A stretch of 64,000 nt of DNA, taken from contig CM034236.1 of assembly GCA_019916065.1 (NCBI GenBank), forward strand, positions 22,232,941 through 22,296,940, given 5' to 3'. Of the stretch, positions 42,066 through 53,939 are shown piece by piece. The translations under genes were made by a program, and so were the position numbers. Every line of letters begins with the position of its first letter. Position 1 is the first letter of the stretch. The DNA is from Vitellaria paradoxa (taxonomy: Eukaryota; Streptophyta; Magnoliopsida; Ericales; Sapotaceae). The notes beneath the pieces are model-generated. The model was not told the origin of the DNA, searched no databases, and was given only the letters and a program-made list of their open reading frames with translations.

Positions 42066-45000
42066 TTATTTCATACTATCTATGAAAATCAAAAAGGCGC
42101 TAAGATCTATCTCTTTTCCATCCTCTACCCAACTAAACAAACAAGAAAAAAATATACTTTTGGAATGCAAAATAGTCCTTCCTAAGTTTTCGAAAATTCT
42201 CCTATTACGTTCCTTCCAGATCAACCTGAAAAGGCAATACGGGATTGTATTTTAAATCTTCCTCTTTCTCCTGCCCATAGGTTGTCCCCACCAAGTTAGA
42301 AGAAAACTTTTTAAGTCTATGAGAAAACACATTTGAACGGCAAAGCATAAAAGAATTAGACTCCAAATTTCAGTGACCCAAACACAGTGAATGAGTAGAT
42401 GATCAATAGATTCCTCCTGTCTGAGACATAAAGGACACCAATTAACAATAGAATAACCCTGTCGCTTAAGATTATCCATAGTCAAAATCCTTTCTCTATC
42501 AGCACACCAAGAGAAAAAAATGACTCTTGTAGAAACAGGGGCCTTCCATAATTTCATCCGAAGAAAAATATCCTCCTCTCCACTCTACAAGAACAGATAA
42601 AAGGAATTGACTGAGAAATCTTCATGCTCTGAATGCTTCCATCTCAGTGCATCTGCCAAGTCTTCCATTGGGCAAGAATAAAGGATTTCCATCAAAGTCC
42701 TGAAACTATCCACTTCCCAATCATTCAGATTCCTTCGCAACTGAACATTCCAAATTCTGCTAAAGCCGGTCCCTGATGAATAATTTGAAATCAAAGCATT
42801 CTTGTCCAAAGCAATGGCATAAATGTCAGGAAAAACATCGGAGAGGCTTCCACCTGTCAACCAGTTATGTTTCCAAAACAATGTCCTATCCCCCCTTCCT
42901 GCCTTCCAAGATAAACATCTCTCAAATCTCGACCATATCTTGCTTAAACTTCTCCATAAACTGGCACCAAAAGATGGGGGCCCTGCAGCAGATTTCCATC
43001 CGCCATTTACAACTCCATATTTGGTCTCAATCAAACGCCTCCAAAGGCTAGATTCTTCATGAGCAAATCTCCAAAGCCATTTTCCCCTGAGAGCTTCATT
43101 GTGCAACTTAAGCTGCCTAATACCAGCTTCCCCCATATGAATGGAGTTGCAAACAATTTTCTAGTCCACTAAGTTGTGCTTGAAAACTCCTTCACTTCTA
43201 CCCCAAAGGAAATTTCTTTGCAACCTCTCAATTTCCTTTAGAACACACACAGGGGCAGGAAAGAGTGAAAAAAAAATAGGTGGGATGCTAGATATAACAC
43301 TCTTGAACAAGGTGACCCTCGCTCCTGTTGATAAATAATTAGCTTTCCACCCGGCTAATCTATTTCTGCACCGCTCAATAACAGGTTCACAGATTTGTTT
43401 AGACTTGAAATTTGCTCCTATGATCATACCCAAATAAACAGTAGGAAGGGACCCAATATTACAGCCAAGAACAACTGCAAAATCCTCCATATCAGAATTG
43501 AATCCCACAGGCAGGACCTCAGATTTACTGAGGTAAATTTTAAGGCCAGTGACAGCTTCGAACCCCAGAAGGATGCAGCGAAGATGTCCAAGCTGAAGCA
43601 AATCAGCCCTGCAGAAGACTATAGAATCATCTGCAAACAGCAGGTGTGAAATGCTGAGGCTCTGCCTGCTATTTTACACAGGGAAACCCTCAATGAAGCC
43701 TGTCTCCATAGCTTTATTTAACATCCTGCTGAGAACCTCCATTACCAAAATGAAGAGAAAATGAGATAAAGGATCTCCTTGTCTTAACCCTCGAGAGGAA
43801 GGAAAAAAACCTTCAGGAGATCCATTTATCAAGACTGAGAATCTGGCAGTAGAAATGCACCAGTTTATCCATTGACACCATCTTTCCCCAGAGCCCATTC
43901 TACGCAGCAAATGCAGCAGGAATTTCCAGTTTACATGGTCGTAAGCTTTTTCAATATCTAGTTTGCAGACCAAGCCAACACCTTTGCTTTTGATTCTGGA
44001 ATGCAGGACCTCATTTGCAATTAGAATTGCATCTAAAATCTACCTGCCCTTGACAAAAGCATGCTGAGATTTAGAGATGAGACTATCAATTACCTGTTTC
44101 AGCCTATTAGCTAGTACTTTTGACAGTAGCTTGTAGATTGCTCCTACTAGACTAATTGGCCTGAAATCCTTTAATTCCACAACTCCATTCTTCTTAGGAA
44201 TTAGTACAATGAAGGTTGAGTTCAAACTTCATACAAATCTACAGCTGCAATGGAATTCTCCAAAGACAGCTAGCAGGTCTTCCTTAAGAATAGCCCAACA
44301 TCTTTGAAAAAAAAACCATTGTCCATCCATCTGGGCCAGGAGCTTTATCACCATTTAATTCCATCAGCGCCTGGAATACCTCTGCTTCTGTGAAGGGAAG
44401 CTCTAGGCAATCAGCTGCAGAGGAGCTGAGCCGAGAAAATTTCATATCATTTACTAACGGCCTCCAATTTTCTTCTTCCGCAAACAGCTTTTTGTAAAAA
44501 TCCACAATACTCTGTCTAATCATCCCTTGATCTTCGGTGAGCTCCCCATTGACTTCCAATCTATCAATCCAATTCCTCCTTTTGTTCGCAGAAGCCATTT
44601 TATGGAAAAATTTTGTATTGCGATCTCTTTCTTTGAGCCAATGAATTCTAGACTTTTACCTCCAACTTATTTCCTCCATTTTAATTAAACTAGTTAATCT
44701 CATTATCTTATTTTGCCACAGAGATCTTCCTTTTTCAGATAATAAACCACCATCATCTAGCCAATCGAGCTTTTTAATGTCTTTTTCCAGTTGGGCTTTC
44801 TGCTGTGCTATCCTTCCAAACACCTCAATGTTCCAGATTTTTAGGTCTGACTTTAGAGCCTTCAGCTTCTGACACAATCTATAGCTAGCAGTTCCCTCAA
44901 AATGATAATTCTGCCACCAATGAGCAACCATATCCTTAAAACCTTCAGCCTACAACCATATGTTTTCAAATTTGAAAGACTTTGGACCCTCTTTTATACC

Positions 45001-45705
45001 TCCCCCATCCAACAAAAGAGGGGAGTGATCTGAGGCCAACTTTGGAAGGGTTTTTTGAAGAACAATAGGGAATAAATCCTCCCAATCAGAAGAGACTAGA
45101 AATCTGTCAATCCTAGACTTGCACAAACTGTTGCTCCAAGTGAATCTACTTCCATTTAAAGGCAGATCAATGCATTGTAGGTCTTTAATGAAATCAGAGA
45201 AAATGTCCATCTGCCTTGTTCTCTTTTTGCATTCCCATTTATCCTCTATGCCTCTAGTCATATTAAAGTCACCCCCCAAGCACCATGGCAGATTCCACCT
45301 ATAAACTGTAGCTCCCACTTCGTCCAGAAAATCTGACTTCCAAAGTTTAATCACAAGCCCATAGACTCCCGTAAAGGACCAAGAAATGTCCTCCTCCATG
45401 TGCTGGAACCAGCAAGAAATGGAAAAAGAACCAATCTCATAATCCAAAGCTTGTAGTTTCCTGCTGTCCCACATGAGCAGAATGCCTCTCGAGGCCCCAA
45501 CAGACTCCAGAGCTAACCACTTGCACCAGCCCCCACCCCAAAGAGTCCTAAAAGTTTGATCATCAACACTACTTAGTTTGGTTTCCTGCAGAAAAATTAT
45601 ATCAGGATGCTGCCTAACGATAATAGATTTGATCACCATCCTCTTTTCCTTACCACAACAACCCCTAACATTCCAACTTAGGATTTTAGGTTTCATAGCA
45701 GACAT
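42066..45705 (-). pseudogene. LINE ORF2: endonuclease-reverse transcriptase, disabled
   Basis: The ORF2 protein nicks target DNA and primes reverse transcription of its RNA there. The APE-type endonuclease starts MSAMKPKILSWNVRGC and shows FLQETKLSS, GGDFNMTRGIEDKW and LASDHSPLLL (catalytic Asn, Glu, Asp and His motifs). The RT shows [41 protein letters not shown] and the catalytic FADD at about 43,630. The C-terminal zinc region CPLCLRQEESIDHLLIHC follows near 42,450. The reading frame has stops ending at 44,950, 44,656, 44,040, 43,674, 43,161, 42,585 and 42,252, and one frameshift at an A9 run (44,307-44,315). The full frame would be about 1,213 codons, normal for plant L1. Confidence 0.93.
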
Positions 45706-47825
45706 AAGGATAACGACTCACCCCTTCTTCCTTCCTCATTAAAAAGCTCCATGTCATCTTTATCATAGGTAATAGAACATTGAAGATTTCTCAGCTCCCT
45801 TGCACCTCCCTTTACCCTGCTTCTTGGGAGCTTCTGCTAGCTGCTATTCCCCTTCTTCCTTTTTTCTTCAATAGACTGCAAGAGAGCCGTTATCTGTTCT
45901 TCGAATCCTTCACTTAAGATGCCCAAAATCTTCTTGAAAGACTTCATACGATTAATCACCCATGATGAGATCTTATTTTGATCCTTCCCACAATTCTCTA
46001 GCAACAAATGATTATCATCAGGCCACTCTTCAGCTGGCCCTACTGCTGCCAAAGGTTGGCATTCAAGAACTTCCCCGAGTGCTGATTCCTAAAATCCAAA
46101 ATGAACCAACAAAGACCCAACAAGAGATCCAATGTTTTCAACAAGAGGATCGTCAATTGAGGGATTGACCACTGGAATCTTCACAGGTGGAGAAGCCCGT
46201 GGAGATGAGATCATTTGGTCAAGGGATGACATTGCTCCTATTTTTTTCCTAGAATTGTACTTTCTCCCATAAAACTTCCAACGATCAGTAGAACTGACAT
46301 AACCTCCAAAGGCAGTAGTCTCCTCTCCATTAATATTGTCACCTGATAAAGGAATCATTCTAGCATCAGCAGTAATTTGGTCCTCATCATTAATTACATT
46401 CAGAGCATCAAACCTATTAACTGCTTGCTGGCCCATTAGAGAGACTTTTGGTATTTTAATCCTCTTTAATACTTTTGACTTTCCACCTACTTGGATCCAT
46501 TGAACCTTCCCTGCAACCTTTGATTGCCTTCCAGGTTTTCCGGCCCCAAACTTTAATAACTCCTTACTTTTTCGATTTCCAATAGATGGAGGATTCAATG
46601 AATCAGCTTCCAAACCACGCGCCACCTTCTTCTTTCCCTCCGGTGGCCGGGAAACTTCAGAAGCCCAAAAGTCTTCTACCCAATCAACCCAAGGCCTTCT
46701 TTCGACCCAAATAGGACAATCATAAACAACTTCGCCCACTAAAATCTTGACTGAAGCAGGGATGTTTCTTCCATCACCTCTGATTTTAATTTTAGCCCAC
46801 CTAAAGTTGGCAGCATTGCAGGGATCAAATTCAGATTCCATAAAACCTCCACAAAAATTGCCTATGCTCTGGAAGACATTGACACTCCATAAATGGAAAG
46901 GCAGACCCAGCACTCTGATCCAAATAGATTCAGCATTCCATCCTCTTCTAAAATAGCAACTCCAGCTGTGCCAAGAATCTAACCAAAGAGGATCCCCATT
47001 AATAACATAAATCTCTCTCTTAATTCTATCAGCTAACTGCTGGGAGGGAAATATAAATAAAAATCTTTCCTCATCCAAAACCTTAACACCAACTCCTCCG
47101 AGAATCCTCCATTTTCTATTGACCCACTCTGAAATTTTGGCAACCTCCATCTTAGCAGCACCCGGGCCACCTAATCTGCCAACTAAGCACCTTGTCATAA
47201 GCATGCTGTTCTCCACAGCATCCTCATGGTTAACAATGACATGCAGGTCATTGTGGGTGCTGCGTATGTTTGAGAGCTGCCATTTGGGAAGAGCAGCTGC
47301 TTGAACATATGACTTGGATTCTCTAAGAGCACTAGAGGTTGCTAACTGAGAAGGAGCATTCATCCATGCATGAGGCTTAATTTTGTTATAGAAACGATCC
47401 CCAAGTAAGAGGTCGCTGATGATATCCTTGAGAAAGCTCCAACTAGACCCGAAAGACAATTCTGGGATCCTAACTTGTCTTCTTCCAAAAGGGGCAAAGA
47501 GCCTCAGCTCCAACTTTCTGCTAATACCATTGGATAAAATGGTACCAACCAGAGTTCTTGCTCCTCCTCTATGACTACCAATTTGATGATGGCCATTGGT
47601 ATTCTAAAGATGCTTCGAACATTTCTGTTGCAGCCATCTAAGTTCTTCCGCATAAATAACTATAAGCCTAACATATCCACTACCACGTTCGATTATCCTA
47701 AATCCTCCTTTGATCTTACAATCCTCCTCAAACTCAATAGTTACATCTTGAGCTTGAAAAGTTTTCTTGAAAGATTTGGCTTGATTGAAAGAGTTGAAAA
47801 TCCGTGAGTTGCTAAAATGGTGCAT
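45693..47825 (-). pseudogene. LINE ORF1: gag-like RNA-binding protein, three in-frame TAG stops
   Basis: ORF1 proteins coat the LINE RNA in the ribonucleoprotein particle. From the ATG at 47,825 one frame runs 711 codons to a TGA at 45,695-45,693, overlapping the ORF2 start by 13 nt. It is broken only by TAG codons at 47,606-47,604, 46,091-46,089 and 45,839-45,837. The central part holds the plant DUF4283 domain: CLVGRLGGPGAAKMEVAKIS, then RFLFIFPSQQLADRIKREIY, then ESIWIRVLGLPFHLWSVNVF and FDPCNAANFRWAKIKIRGDG. I see no CCHC zinc knuckle after it. The TTG at 47,513 is not a natural start because the frame extends further upstream. Confidence 0.88.
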
Positions 47826-47907
47826 TTTAGCAACTAGACCCCTTAAAATGCACCGAGAGCATTTTACACTTAATTCACCATGTTTCCTGATGGCTAGACT
47901 CTTGTGT

Positions 47908-48087
47908 CATTTATATATATAATAAGAAAGTTTAAAATTTTGAATTTGGGATTTTTTAACAGTTGGATTTCCTCAATGGCCAGGATTCTTTTATAATTTT
48001 TCATGTTGATTTGCTTTATAAATTTAAATTTGTGCTATTTGCACGCCAAATTATATTACTGTGCCTTTAGGCAGGGACAATTACTAG
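47908..48087 (+). mobile_element. Short Helitron-like element, copy 1
   Basis: About 175 bp homologous to 51,772-51,944. Shared blocks include 'TCAAAATTTTGAATTTG' or 'TTAAAATTTTGAATTTG', 'TTTATAAATTTAAATTTG', 'GCTATTTGCACGC' and 'CAATTACTAG'. It ends CTAG (48,084-48,087) followed by T, after a degenerate hairpin (CTGTGCCTTTAGGCAGG). This is the terminus shape of plant Helitrons. The left boundary is uncertain because the LINE inserted there. Confidence 0.5.
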
Positions 48088-48597
48088 TCTATCTTACAAA
48101 TTTGCTCAGATATTTTGAAAATATGTATGGTGATTGATGGCTAGGATTTGTTTTCTCAAAAATTAAAGGTCAAGATTTAATTTTAATTTTTAAGATTAAA
48201 AAATTTAAAAATCATCAACGGTCAAGATTTAATTTTATTTCAAAAATGAGGTTACTACATAGATATGTTACCGCTCAAATATATCACATCTGCTCTGCTC
48301 ATCAAACATGATCCTTCACCATCATTCAAAACCATCCAAACCTAGTGTTCTTTTTCCCACCCGACTTTGCTGCCTGGGTATCTTTTGTGTTCACTGAACA
48401 AAACTTTTGCCGTCCAAGCACTCGGAGTTGCATAAAGTATTTTTTTGCTCTGGGCTTTCTTCGTTTGCTCTGGTTTTTTTTCGTTTTGCTCTAATTTTTT
48501 TTCAAAATGAAATACAGGTGATTTTCGAGCATCCTTCGGCATCCTTCAACATTCGAAGTGGCATGGCGTTAGTTTGCTCTCTCTTTGGCGCGGCGTT

Positions 48598-48600
<3 letters not shown>

Positions 48601-48651
<51 letters not shown>
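48601..48651. repeat. Compound (TC)n(TA)n microsatellite
   Basis: About 16 TC units run directly into about 10 TA units. Confidence 0.95.
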
Positions 48652-49528
48652 GTAATTTTGATTTTACCCATTTCTCTGTGAGAACCCAAACACTCTCTAC
48701 AAGACACAAACATAAACCAAACAACCAAAAACAAACAATATAGATGACATTTTACCCATTTCCCAGTGTATAATACACGGTTGATTGAAGGGTTTGAAGC
48801 TCTGGTGGCACTCTGGCGCCGCCTATGATGGATGAGGTGGTTTGAGGCCTCACTGAACTGTTTGCTGCCTTCGTCGTATTAACTTTTCATCGTTCGTTAA
48901 AAATCGAGTTTTGAGGGTAAAGAAAAACAAATTACTCCCTAAGGACTTATTTGAATTGACCGTGAAACCAATTTTGAACTGGCTAAGCAATTGTGTCTGT
49001 AAATGATGAGTTGTGATTATGTATTTTATTTCTATACTAGACAAAGCTTATCCTTATTGTTTTCCGGTTTTTTTTTTTTTTTTGAAAAAATAAAACATAA
49101 TACATATATATAGGTTCGTCTCCGAATTTTTTTTTTTAATTTTCTGAACTGGCTTCGTCTCCGAATCTCACAACACCATTTTTCCCCCAAAGTTTGATTG
49201 TATCTATATATATCTATATATATTCCTTTATATCTATCTACCTACCCTCGAGGAATGGTGTTCAAACAGATTATCTATTCCAAATGAAACAGACTATTTT
49301 GATTCACTTTTTGATTTAATTCCTTTTTTGAGATTTATATAGAAATTTTATTAAAATTTGTATGAATTTGTTGGGATTTGTAGAGATGTGGAGATTTATA
49401 GAGATTTTGGGGGTGTTTGTAATTTTAAAAAAGTTAAAAAAAAATAAAAGTTGATATCTATATTACAATTTGGCTCAGTTGATGGGACATTTATGTGCGT
49501 GTCAAACAGTGAAAAAGAGAGAAAAAGT

Positions 49529-49658
49529 GGGGGGAAGTTGGGGGGACTGACGAGAGAGACAGTGGGGGTGGGGCACGCCGGGGTGGGGGTTAGGCATGTT
49601 AGAGGGGGGCCTTGGGGGGAAAGATAGAAAAAGAAAAGGGGGTTGGGTTTGTTGGGGG
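49529..49658 (+). other. Cluster of G-runs with G-quadruplex potential
   Basis: Eleven runs of three to six Gs lie within 130 bases (for example 49,529-49,534, 49,540-49,545, 49,564-49,568, 49,585-49,589, 49,604-49,609, 49,614-49,619, 49,654-49,658), all on the plus strand. Flanking DNA is extremely AT-rich. Loops of 1-7 bases occur between several runs. Confidence 0.8.
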
Positions 49659-49804
49659 TAAGGAAGTTAAATTGAGTTTTTTTATTTGAATGGGAATTTT
49701 TTTTTTACTTGAATGGGAATTTTTTTTAAAGTAGATTAAATTTTTTTGTTTGAATTTATTAAATTTTTTAAAAAGAAAATTAGATAAATAATAATTAAAT
49801 TTGG

Positions 49805-50530
49805 TATATTTTTAACCGTTGAATTTATTTAATAGTTGCCTTTAGTTCTCTTTAATTTTTTCCTCTCCACTTTAGTTATCTTTTCTGTCACTTTATAGAA
49901 AAATACACTCTCTTATTTTCCTCCTCACTTTTACACTATTTGTCTAATAAAAATAATTAATAATTAAATTTTCAAATATATATCAATCAAACTTTCTAAA
50001 AAATTTCTCAAAATCTGTCAGCTTTTGAAATTATTTTAAAAATTATTAGTAACTTTTATTTTTTAAATAATTTAAATTTAACATTTTTAATCGTTGAATT
50101 TATTTAATGGTCAATATTATATTTTATAAAAAATTTTTAAAATGTGATTACAAATGTTTTTTTTATTTTTTCATTTTATATATTTTTTGTTAATCACATT
50201 CATAAAAATGTTAACCGTTGAATTTTTTTAATGGTCAAGATTAATTTTTATAAAAACTTCAATCAAACTTTTAAAAAAATTTGTCAAAATCTGTCAGCTT
50301 TTGAAATTATTTTAAATATTAGTAATTATTATTTTTTAAATAATTTAAATTTAGCATATTTTTAGCATTGAATTTATTTAATGGTCAAGATTATTTTTTA
50401 CAAAAAATTTTTAAAATGTGATTACAATTTTTTTTTTCATTTTATATATTTTTTAAAAATTTTAAATTTTAGACGTGTTGATCACATTCATAAAAATGTT
50501 AATCGTTGAATTTTTTTTAATGGTCAAGAT
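49805..50530. repeat. Diverged direct repeats of a ~30-bp motif in AT-rich DNA
   Basis: The motif ACCGTTGAATTTATTTAATGGTCAAGATT, with variants, recurs near 49,815, 50,089, 50,210, 50,363 and 50,499, spaced about 120-280 bp. Longer flanking blocks such as 'ATGTGATTACAAAT' and 'GTTAATCACATTCATAAAAA' are also repeated. It looks like an old minisatellite inside the candidate Helitron. Confidence 0.7.
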
Positions 50531-51771
50531 TAATTTTTATAAAATGTGATTACAAATTTTTTTATTTTTTCATTTTGTATATTTTTATTAATTTTTTAAA
50601 AATTTTAAATTTTAAACGTGTTAATCACATTCATAAAAATATTAAAAACATTAAAAAAAAACTAACTTTTCGTTTATTTTTTTTATCTAAATAGATATTT
50701 TTACTTAATAGACATGAATTTTTAAAATTTTTTGAATACGATTAATATACTTCAAAATTTTTTTGAATGCGATTAAGACAAAAAAGTTGAAAAAAAACTT
50801 TAAGACTAAATTAGGGGATTTACACTATCTACACAAAGATTGACACTATCTATACAAATTTTGCATTAGATAACAAAAGACAATTTTTATTAGATTAAAT
50901 ATTTTTTTGAAAAGCTACAATTACATCTATATAACAAAGTATTATATAAAATGTTAATTTTTTTTTCTCATCAATTTTGCATTTGTTGGGTTAATTATGG
51001 GATTATTCTTTTTCTATCTTTCTACAACAACTGTGCATAAAATGGAAGTTAATTATTAGGTGGTGAATTGTATAAATCAAGTAGCGGCTAGACAATTGTA
51101 TAAATAATGCTTTCATGGACTCCTAGATTTACAATTCTTTTAATCTTAATTTTTGATAATAAAAGCTTTATAATCATTTCATTATGAATTTCTTTTGTTA
51201 ATTACATGAGCAAGCGTCTTTAACATTTTTTTTTAAATTCTTTATCTCTCTCAAATTATTATTATCTCAAATCATTAATCTTTTTAAATTCCATAAGATA
51301 CTAATGGAAATTGATTCTGGCAAAACCTCAAAATTTTACATTCTACCAATATTTTGTTAGTTTGTGAATATTTACAACACATATAATAGTGTATTAATCT
51401 TTTATAATTTAAAATTTTTTATTTTAATAAAAAACATTTACTTTTCATTTTTTTTTTTTTTTTTTGTGAACTAAGTTTTCACTTTATTTGAGAAAGTTCT
51501 ATATAAACAATTATACTCAAAAAATTGAATAAAAAACAAAAGTAAAGAAATGAGTACTTCACCAATTGTCTATTGTATTTCATTTTATTTTTTATTCAGT
51601 GATTTTTATTTGTACGATTATTTTTATAGCTTTTTACGTAAATTTGCTTTAAATTGTATCCAAGTTATTTTTACAATTTTTTATATAAATTTATTTTAAT
51701 TACAAATTTAAATTTAAATTTCTTTACAAGTCAAATTATGTTTCCGTGGCATTGGCACGGGTAATACCTAG

Positions 51772-51944
51772 TATATAATACGGAACCTCAAAATTTTGAA
51801 TTTGAGATATTTTCAACCATTTGATTTACCCAATGGCCAAGATTATTTTATAATTTTTTAGGTTGGTTTGATTTATAAATTTAAATTTGAGCTATTTGCA
51901 CGCTAAATTATATTTATGTGCCTCTAAGCACAGGCAATTACTAG
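51772..51944 (+). mobile_element. Short Helitron-like element, copy 2
   Basis: A 173-bp sequence homologous to 47,908-48,087. It ends with the hairpin TGTGC-CTCTAA-GCACA (51,917-51,932), then GGCAATTACTAG and a T. It begins directly after the CTAG of the larger candidate element, giving an end-to-end arrangement common for Helitrons. Confidence 0.5.
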
Positions 51945-52145
51945 TTATATAAAATTTTGGGTTATTTTAAATTGTGGACTTGCAGGTTGGTTTGTGTAAT
52001 AATGTTTGTTTTATTTTTTTGGGTTGACTCAAACCCAGATTTGTAATTAGGCCTAAGGAGTTGGACTAATGCCCAATCCCTCTTTTCTTCTTCCCTTGTT
52101 TTCTTTTCTTACTTAGCCTTGATTTTCTTGTTTTGTGCTTGCAGT
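51945..52145. other. Intergenic DNA, no gene seen
   Basis: T-rich sequence leading into the GA microsatellite. Confidence 0.6.

Positions 52146-52199
<54 letters not shown>
52146..52199. repeat. (GA)n microsatellite
   Basis: About 27 GA units, with one AA interruption at 52,168-52,170. Confidence 0.95.
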
Positions 52200-52200
<1 letters not shown>

Positions 52201-53939
52201 ACCTAATTTTACTTCTCGTGTTCAAACTTTTCAAATTTAAACTAGGAGCATTACCCAGCACAATTGCCTTCAAGAACCTCACAAAAATTTCTAGACTCAT
52301 ACAGTTCAAGACATTCATCGATAGCCACAATATTCCACACCCTAAATCTCACTTTGATAAGTGGTCTCGAAATTGTCAATATTGACACAACGTCCTAAGC
52401 CTTGCCTTGGGAGCTATTGGACAACCTCTTGTCTAGCTTCGGAGAGCCATATATGCTTGTATTCCAAATGTGCATGGTGGTGTTATAGCAATTTAAATTT
52501 ATTTTGTAATAAGTATCAGTAGATGCCATAGGGATGGGCTTACGTAGTTGTCACATAATTTAACTTCTCTAATTAAATATGTGTCACACAATTAAAATAG
52601 AAAAAATTTGATTTGATTTTTGAAAAGGAAACCTACAAAAGAATTTTGTCAAATACCTATGAGGTGACAATTAAAATCAATGCAAATTGAACTAAAACTA
52701 TAAAATGAAATGTCAAAGGGCCAAGGATCAACTATCATGCAATCAATCAAATTGAGAGGCCAAGGTACAATTAAAAGGCATGGTTGATTTTGGGAATTTT
52801 AGCACATTACTTAAAAAACCTACGGATTCATAGTAGTCTTCATACATGACATGAAATATTTAGGAATTTAGAAAATCCTACACACCTAATATGCATACAT
52901 ACTAAACATAAGTATACCTGGCATACAAAGCCCAGAAAAGCATGCAAACATGATATGCTTGCATGTAAATTGATCATTCACCAATCAAATTCAACAAATG
53001 GAATGGAAATTGAAGTTCAAATAAATACCTCAACTTGATCAATACGCACTTGTCTTCAATATTTGCTCAGATCCTTGCCTTGAAAAGCTACTTTAGAGAC
53101 ATTAAAATTACAAAGAAGAGAGAAAACTAAAAATAATTGAAAGAAACATACTAGAGAATTGATTGTAAGTGAGGAAAGATGGAAAGGCCACACTCTCCTT
53201 GCTAATAAACTCAAGTCTAATGTAATGAAAAATCTAATATGTCATGAAACCCTGTCTCTATTTATAGTCTCCAAGCCAAAATATTACAAAAATATCATTT
53301 AAAATTGAGTTTTTGGCCCAACATTCAAATAGGAATTACATGCTATATCATCACATGCTTTTCCATATGTCATATTGGAGACACTATCTATCTGAACACA
53401 CACACCCACTTGGATTGACATAGGCGGAGAAATAATTAAAAAAAAAAAAAACTTGCTAATTAAGTCTAGAGAATATTCCCTCTGAAGATTGGGAACATCT
53501 CAAAAATGGCTAAGCCTTGAGTTCTAAATCTAGATTCCAATAGACATATCCGTTATGCATCATATTATTGTCAAAGGAATGAATGCTATAATACAAACTA
53601 TCATTAAACCCCGCATATCTATGATATATATAGTTATTTGGATGCATCCATAGGCACATCACTAGCCACTTGACCCTTTGTACAGATTTAAGTATGTGTA
53701 TATCACCAATAAAACTCCTCAATTAATTAGTTCAAATGGAGAATAAGAATAAAAACAATCGGTTTGGAAAGAAAATTTCAATCTAAAAACTAAGCTATTA
53801 TAATCTAGTATTTGGGAAAATACTAAAAAAGAATTACAAAAGGTGGTATTTCCATAATGCTTGAAAAAATATATATGCAAGACTATGAGAAATTAAATCA
53901 GCTCACATTTGTCATGTTCAGAAAAGAATAAAAGATATA
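52200..53939. other. Intergenic DNA, no gene recognised
   Basis: No convincing coding sequence is present. A TATA-like box on the minus strand (53,266-53,259) suggests part of an old LTR, but no partner LTR was found. An A-run lies at 53,438-53,450. Confidence 0.5.
53259..53266 (-). promoter_or_regulatory. TATA box, possibly of an old LTR
   Basis: The minus strand reads GAGACTATAAATAGAGACAG, a canonical plant TATA box with GC-richer shoulders. Downstream on that strand is non-coding DNA. It may drive nothing now. Confidence 0.4.

Larger units (their letters stand above)
41956..47921 (-). mobile_element. Near-complete L1-type LINE (5.9 kb) with perfect 20-bp target duplication
   Basis: The identical 20-mer TTGTGTCATTTATATATATA occurs at 41,956-41,975 and 47,902-47,921. 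Between them the minus strand carries a 5' leader (47,901-47,826), ORF1, ORF2 and a 3' end finishing TTATCTTTTCAAATATATAT. The tail is TA repeats rather than poly(A), unlike the A-tailed relative at 38,691. ORF1 and ORF2 overlap by 13 nt. The copy is full length in structure, but ten stops and one frameshift disable it. It lies inside a Helitron-like terminus, whose sequence resumes at 47,922. Confidence 0.95.
48088..51771 (+). mobile_element. Candidate non-autonomous Helitron (3.7 kb)
   Basis: The 3' end is convincing. A hairpin CCGTG-GCATTGG-CACGG at 51,744-51,760 is followed by GTAATACCTAG ending at 51,771, with a T next. The proposed 5' end TCTATCTTACAAATTTG at 48,088 starts with TC, as Helitrons do, but lies against the CTAG of copy 1, so it is provisional. 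No Rep/helicase protein is seen. The interior is very AT-rich, with five copies of a GTTGAATTTATTTAATGGTC motif, a compound microsatellite and a G-run cluster. Helitrons move by rolling-circle replication and do not duplicate the target. Confidence 0.4.

Noticed and set aside
46089..47513. 474-codon frame as a complete LINE protein
   Set aside because: The start is a TTG. The same frame continues upstream to an ATG at 47,825 and downstream to 45,693 across TAG stops, so this is only the middle of ORF1.
49475..49500. tRNA-like A box 'TTGGCTCAGTTGATGGG' as a tRNA gene or SINE
   Set aside because: No matching B box at the right distance and no target duplication or A-tail nearby.
52109..52385. 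Frames with (SL)n or (RE)n runs
   Set aside because: Translations of the GA microsatellite.
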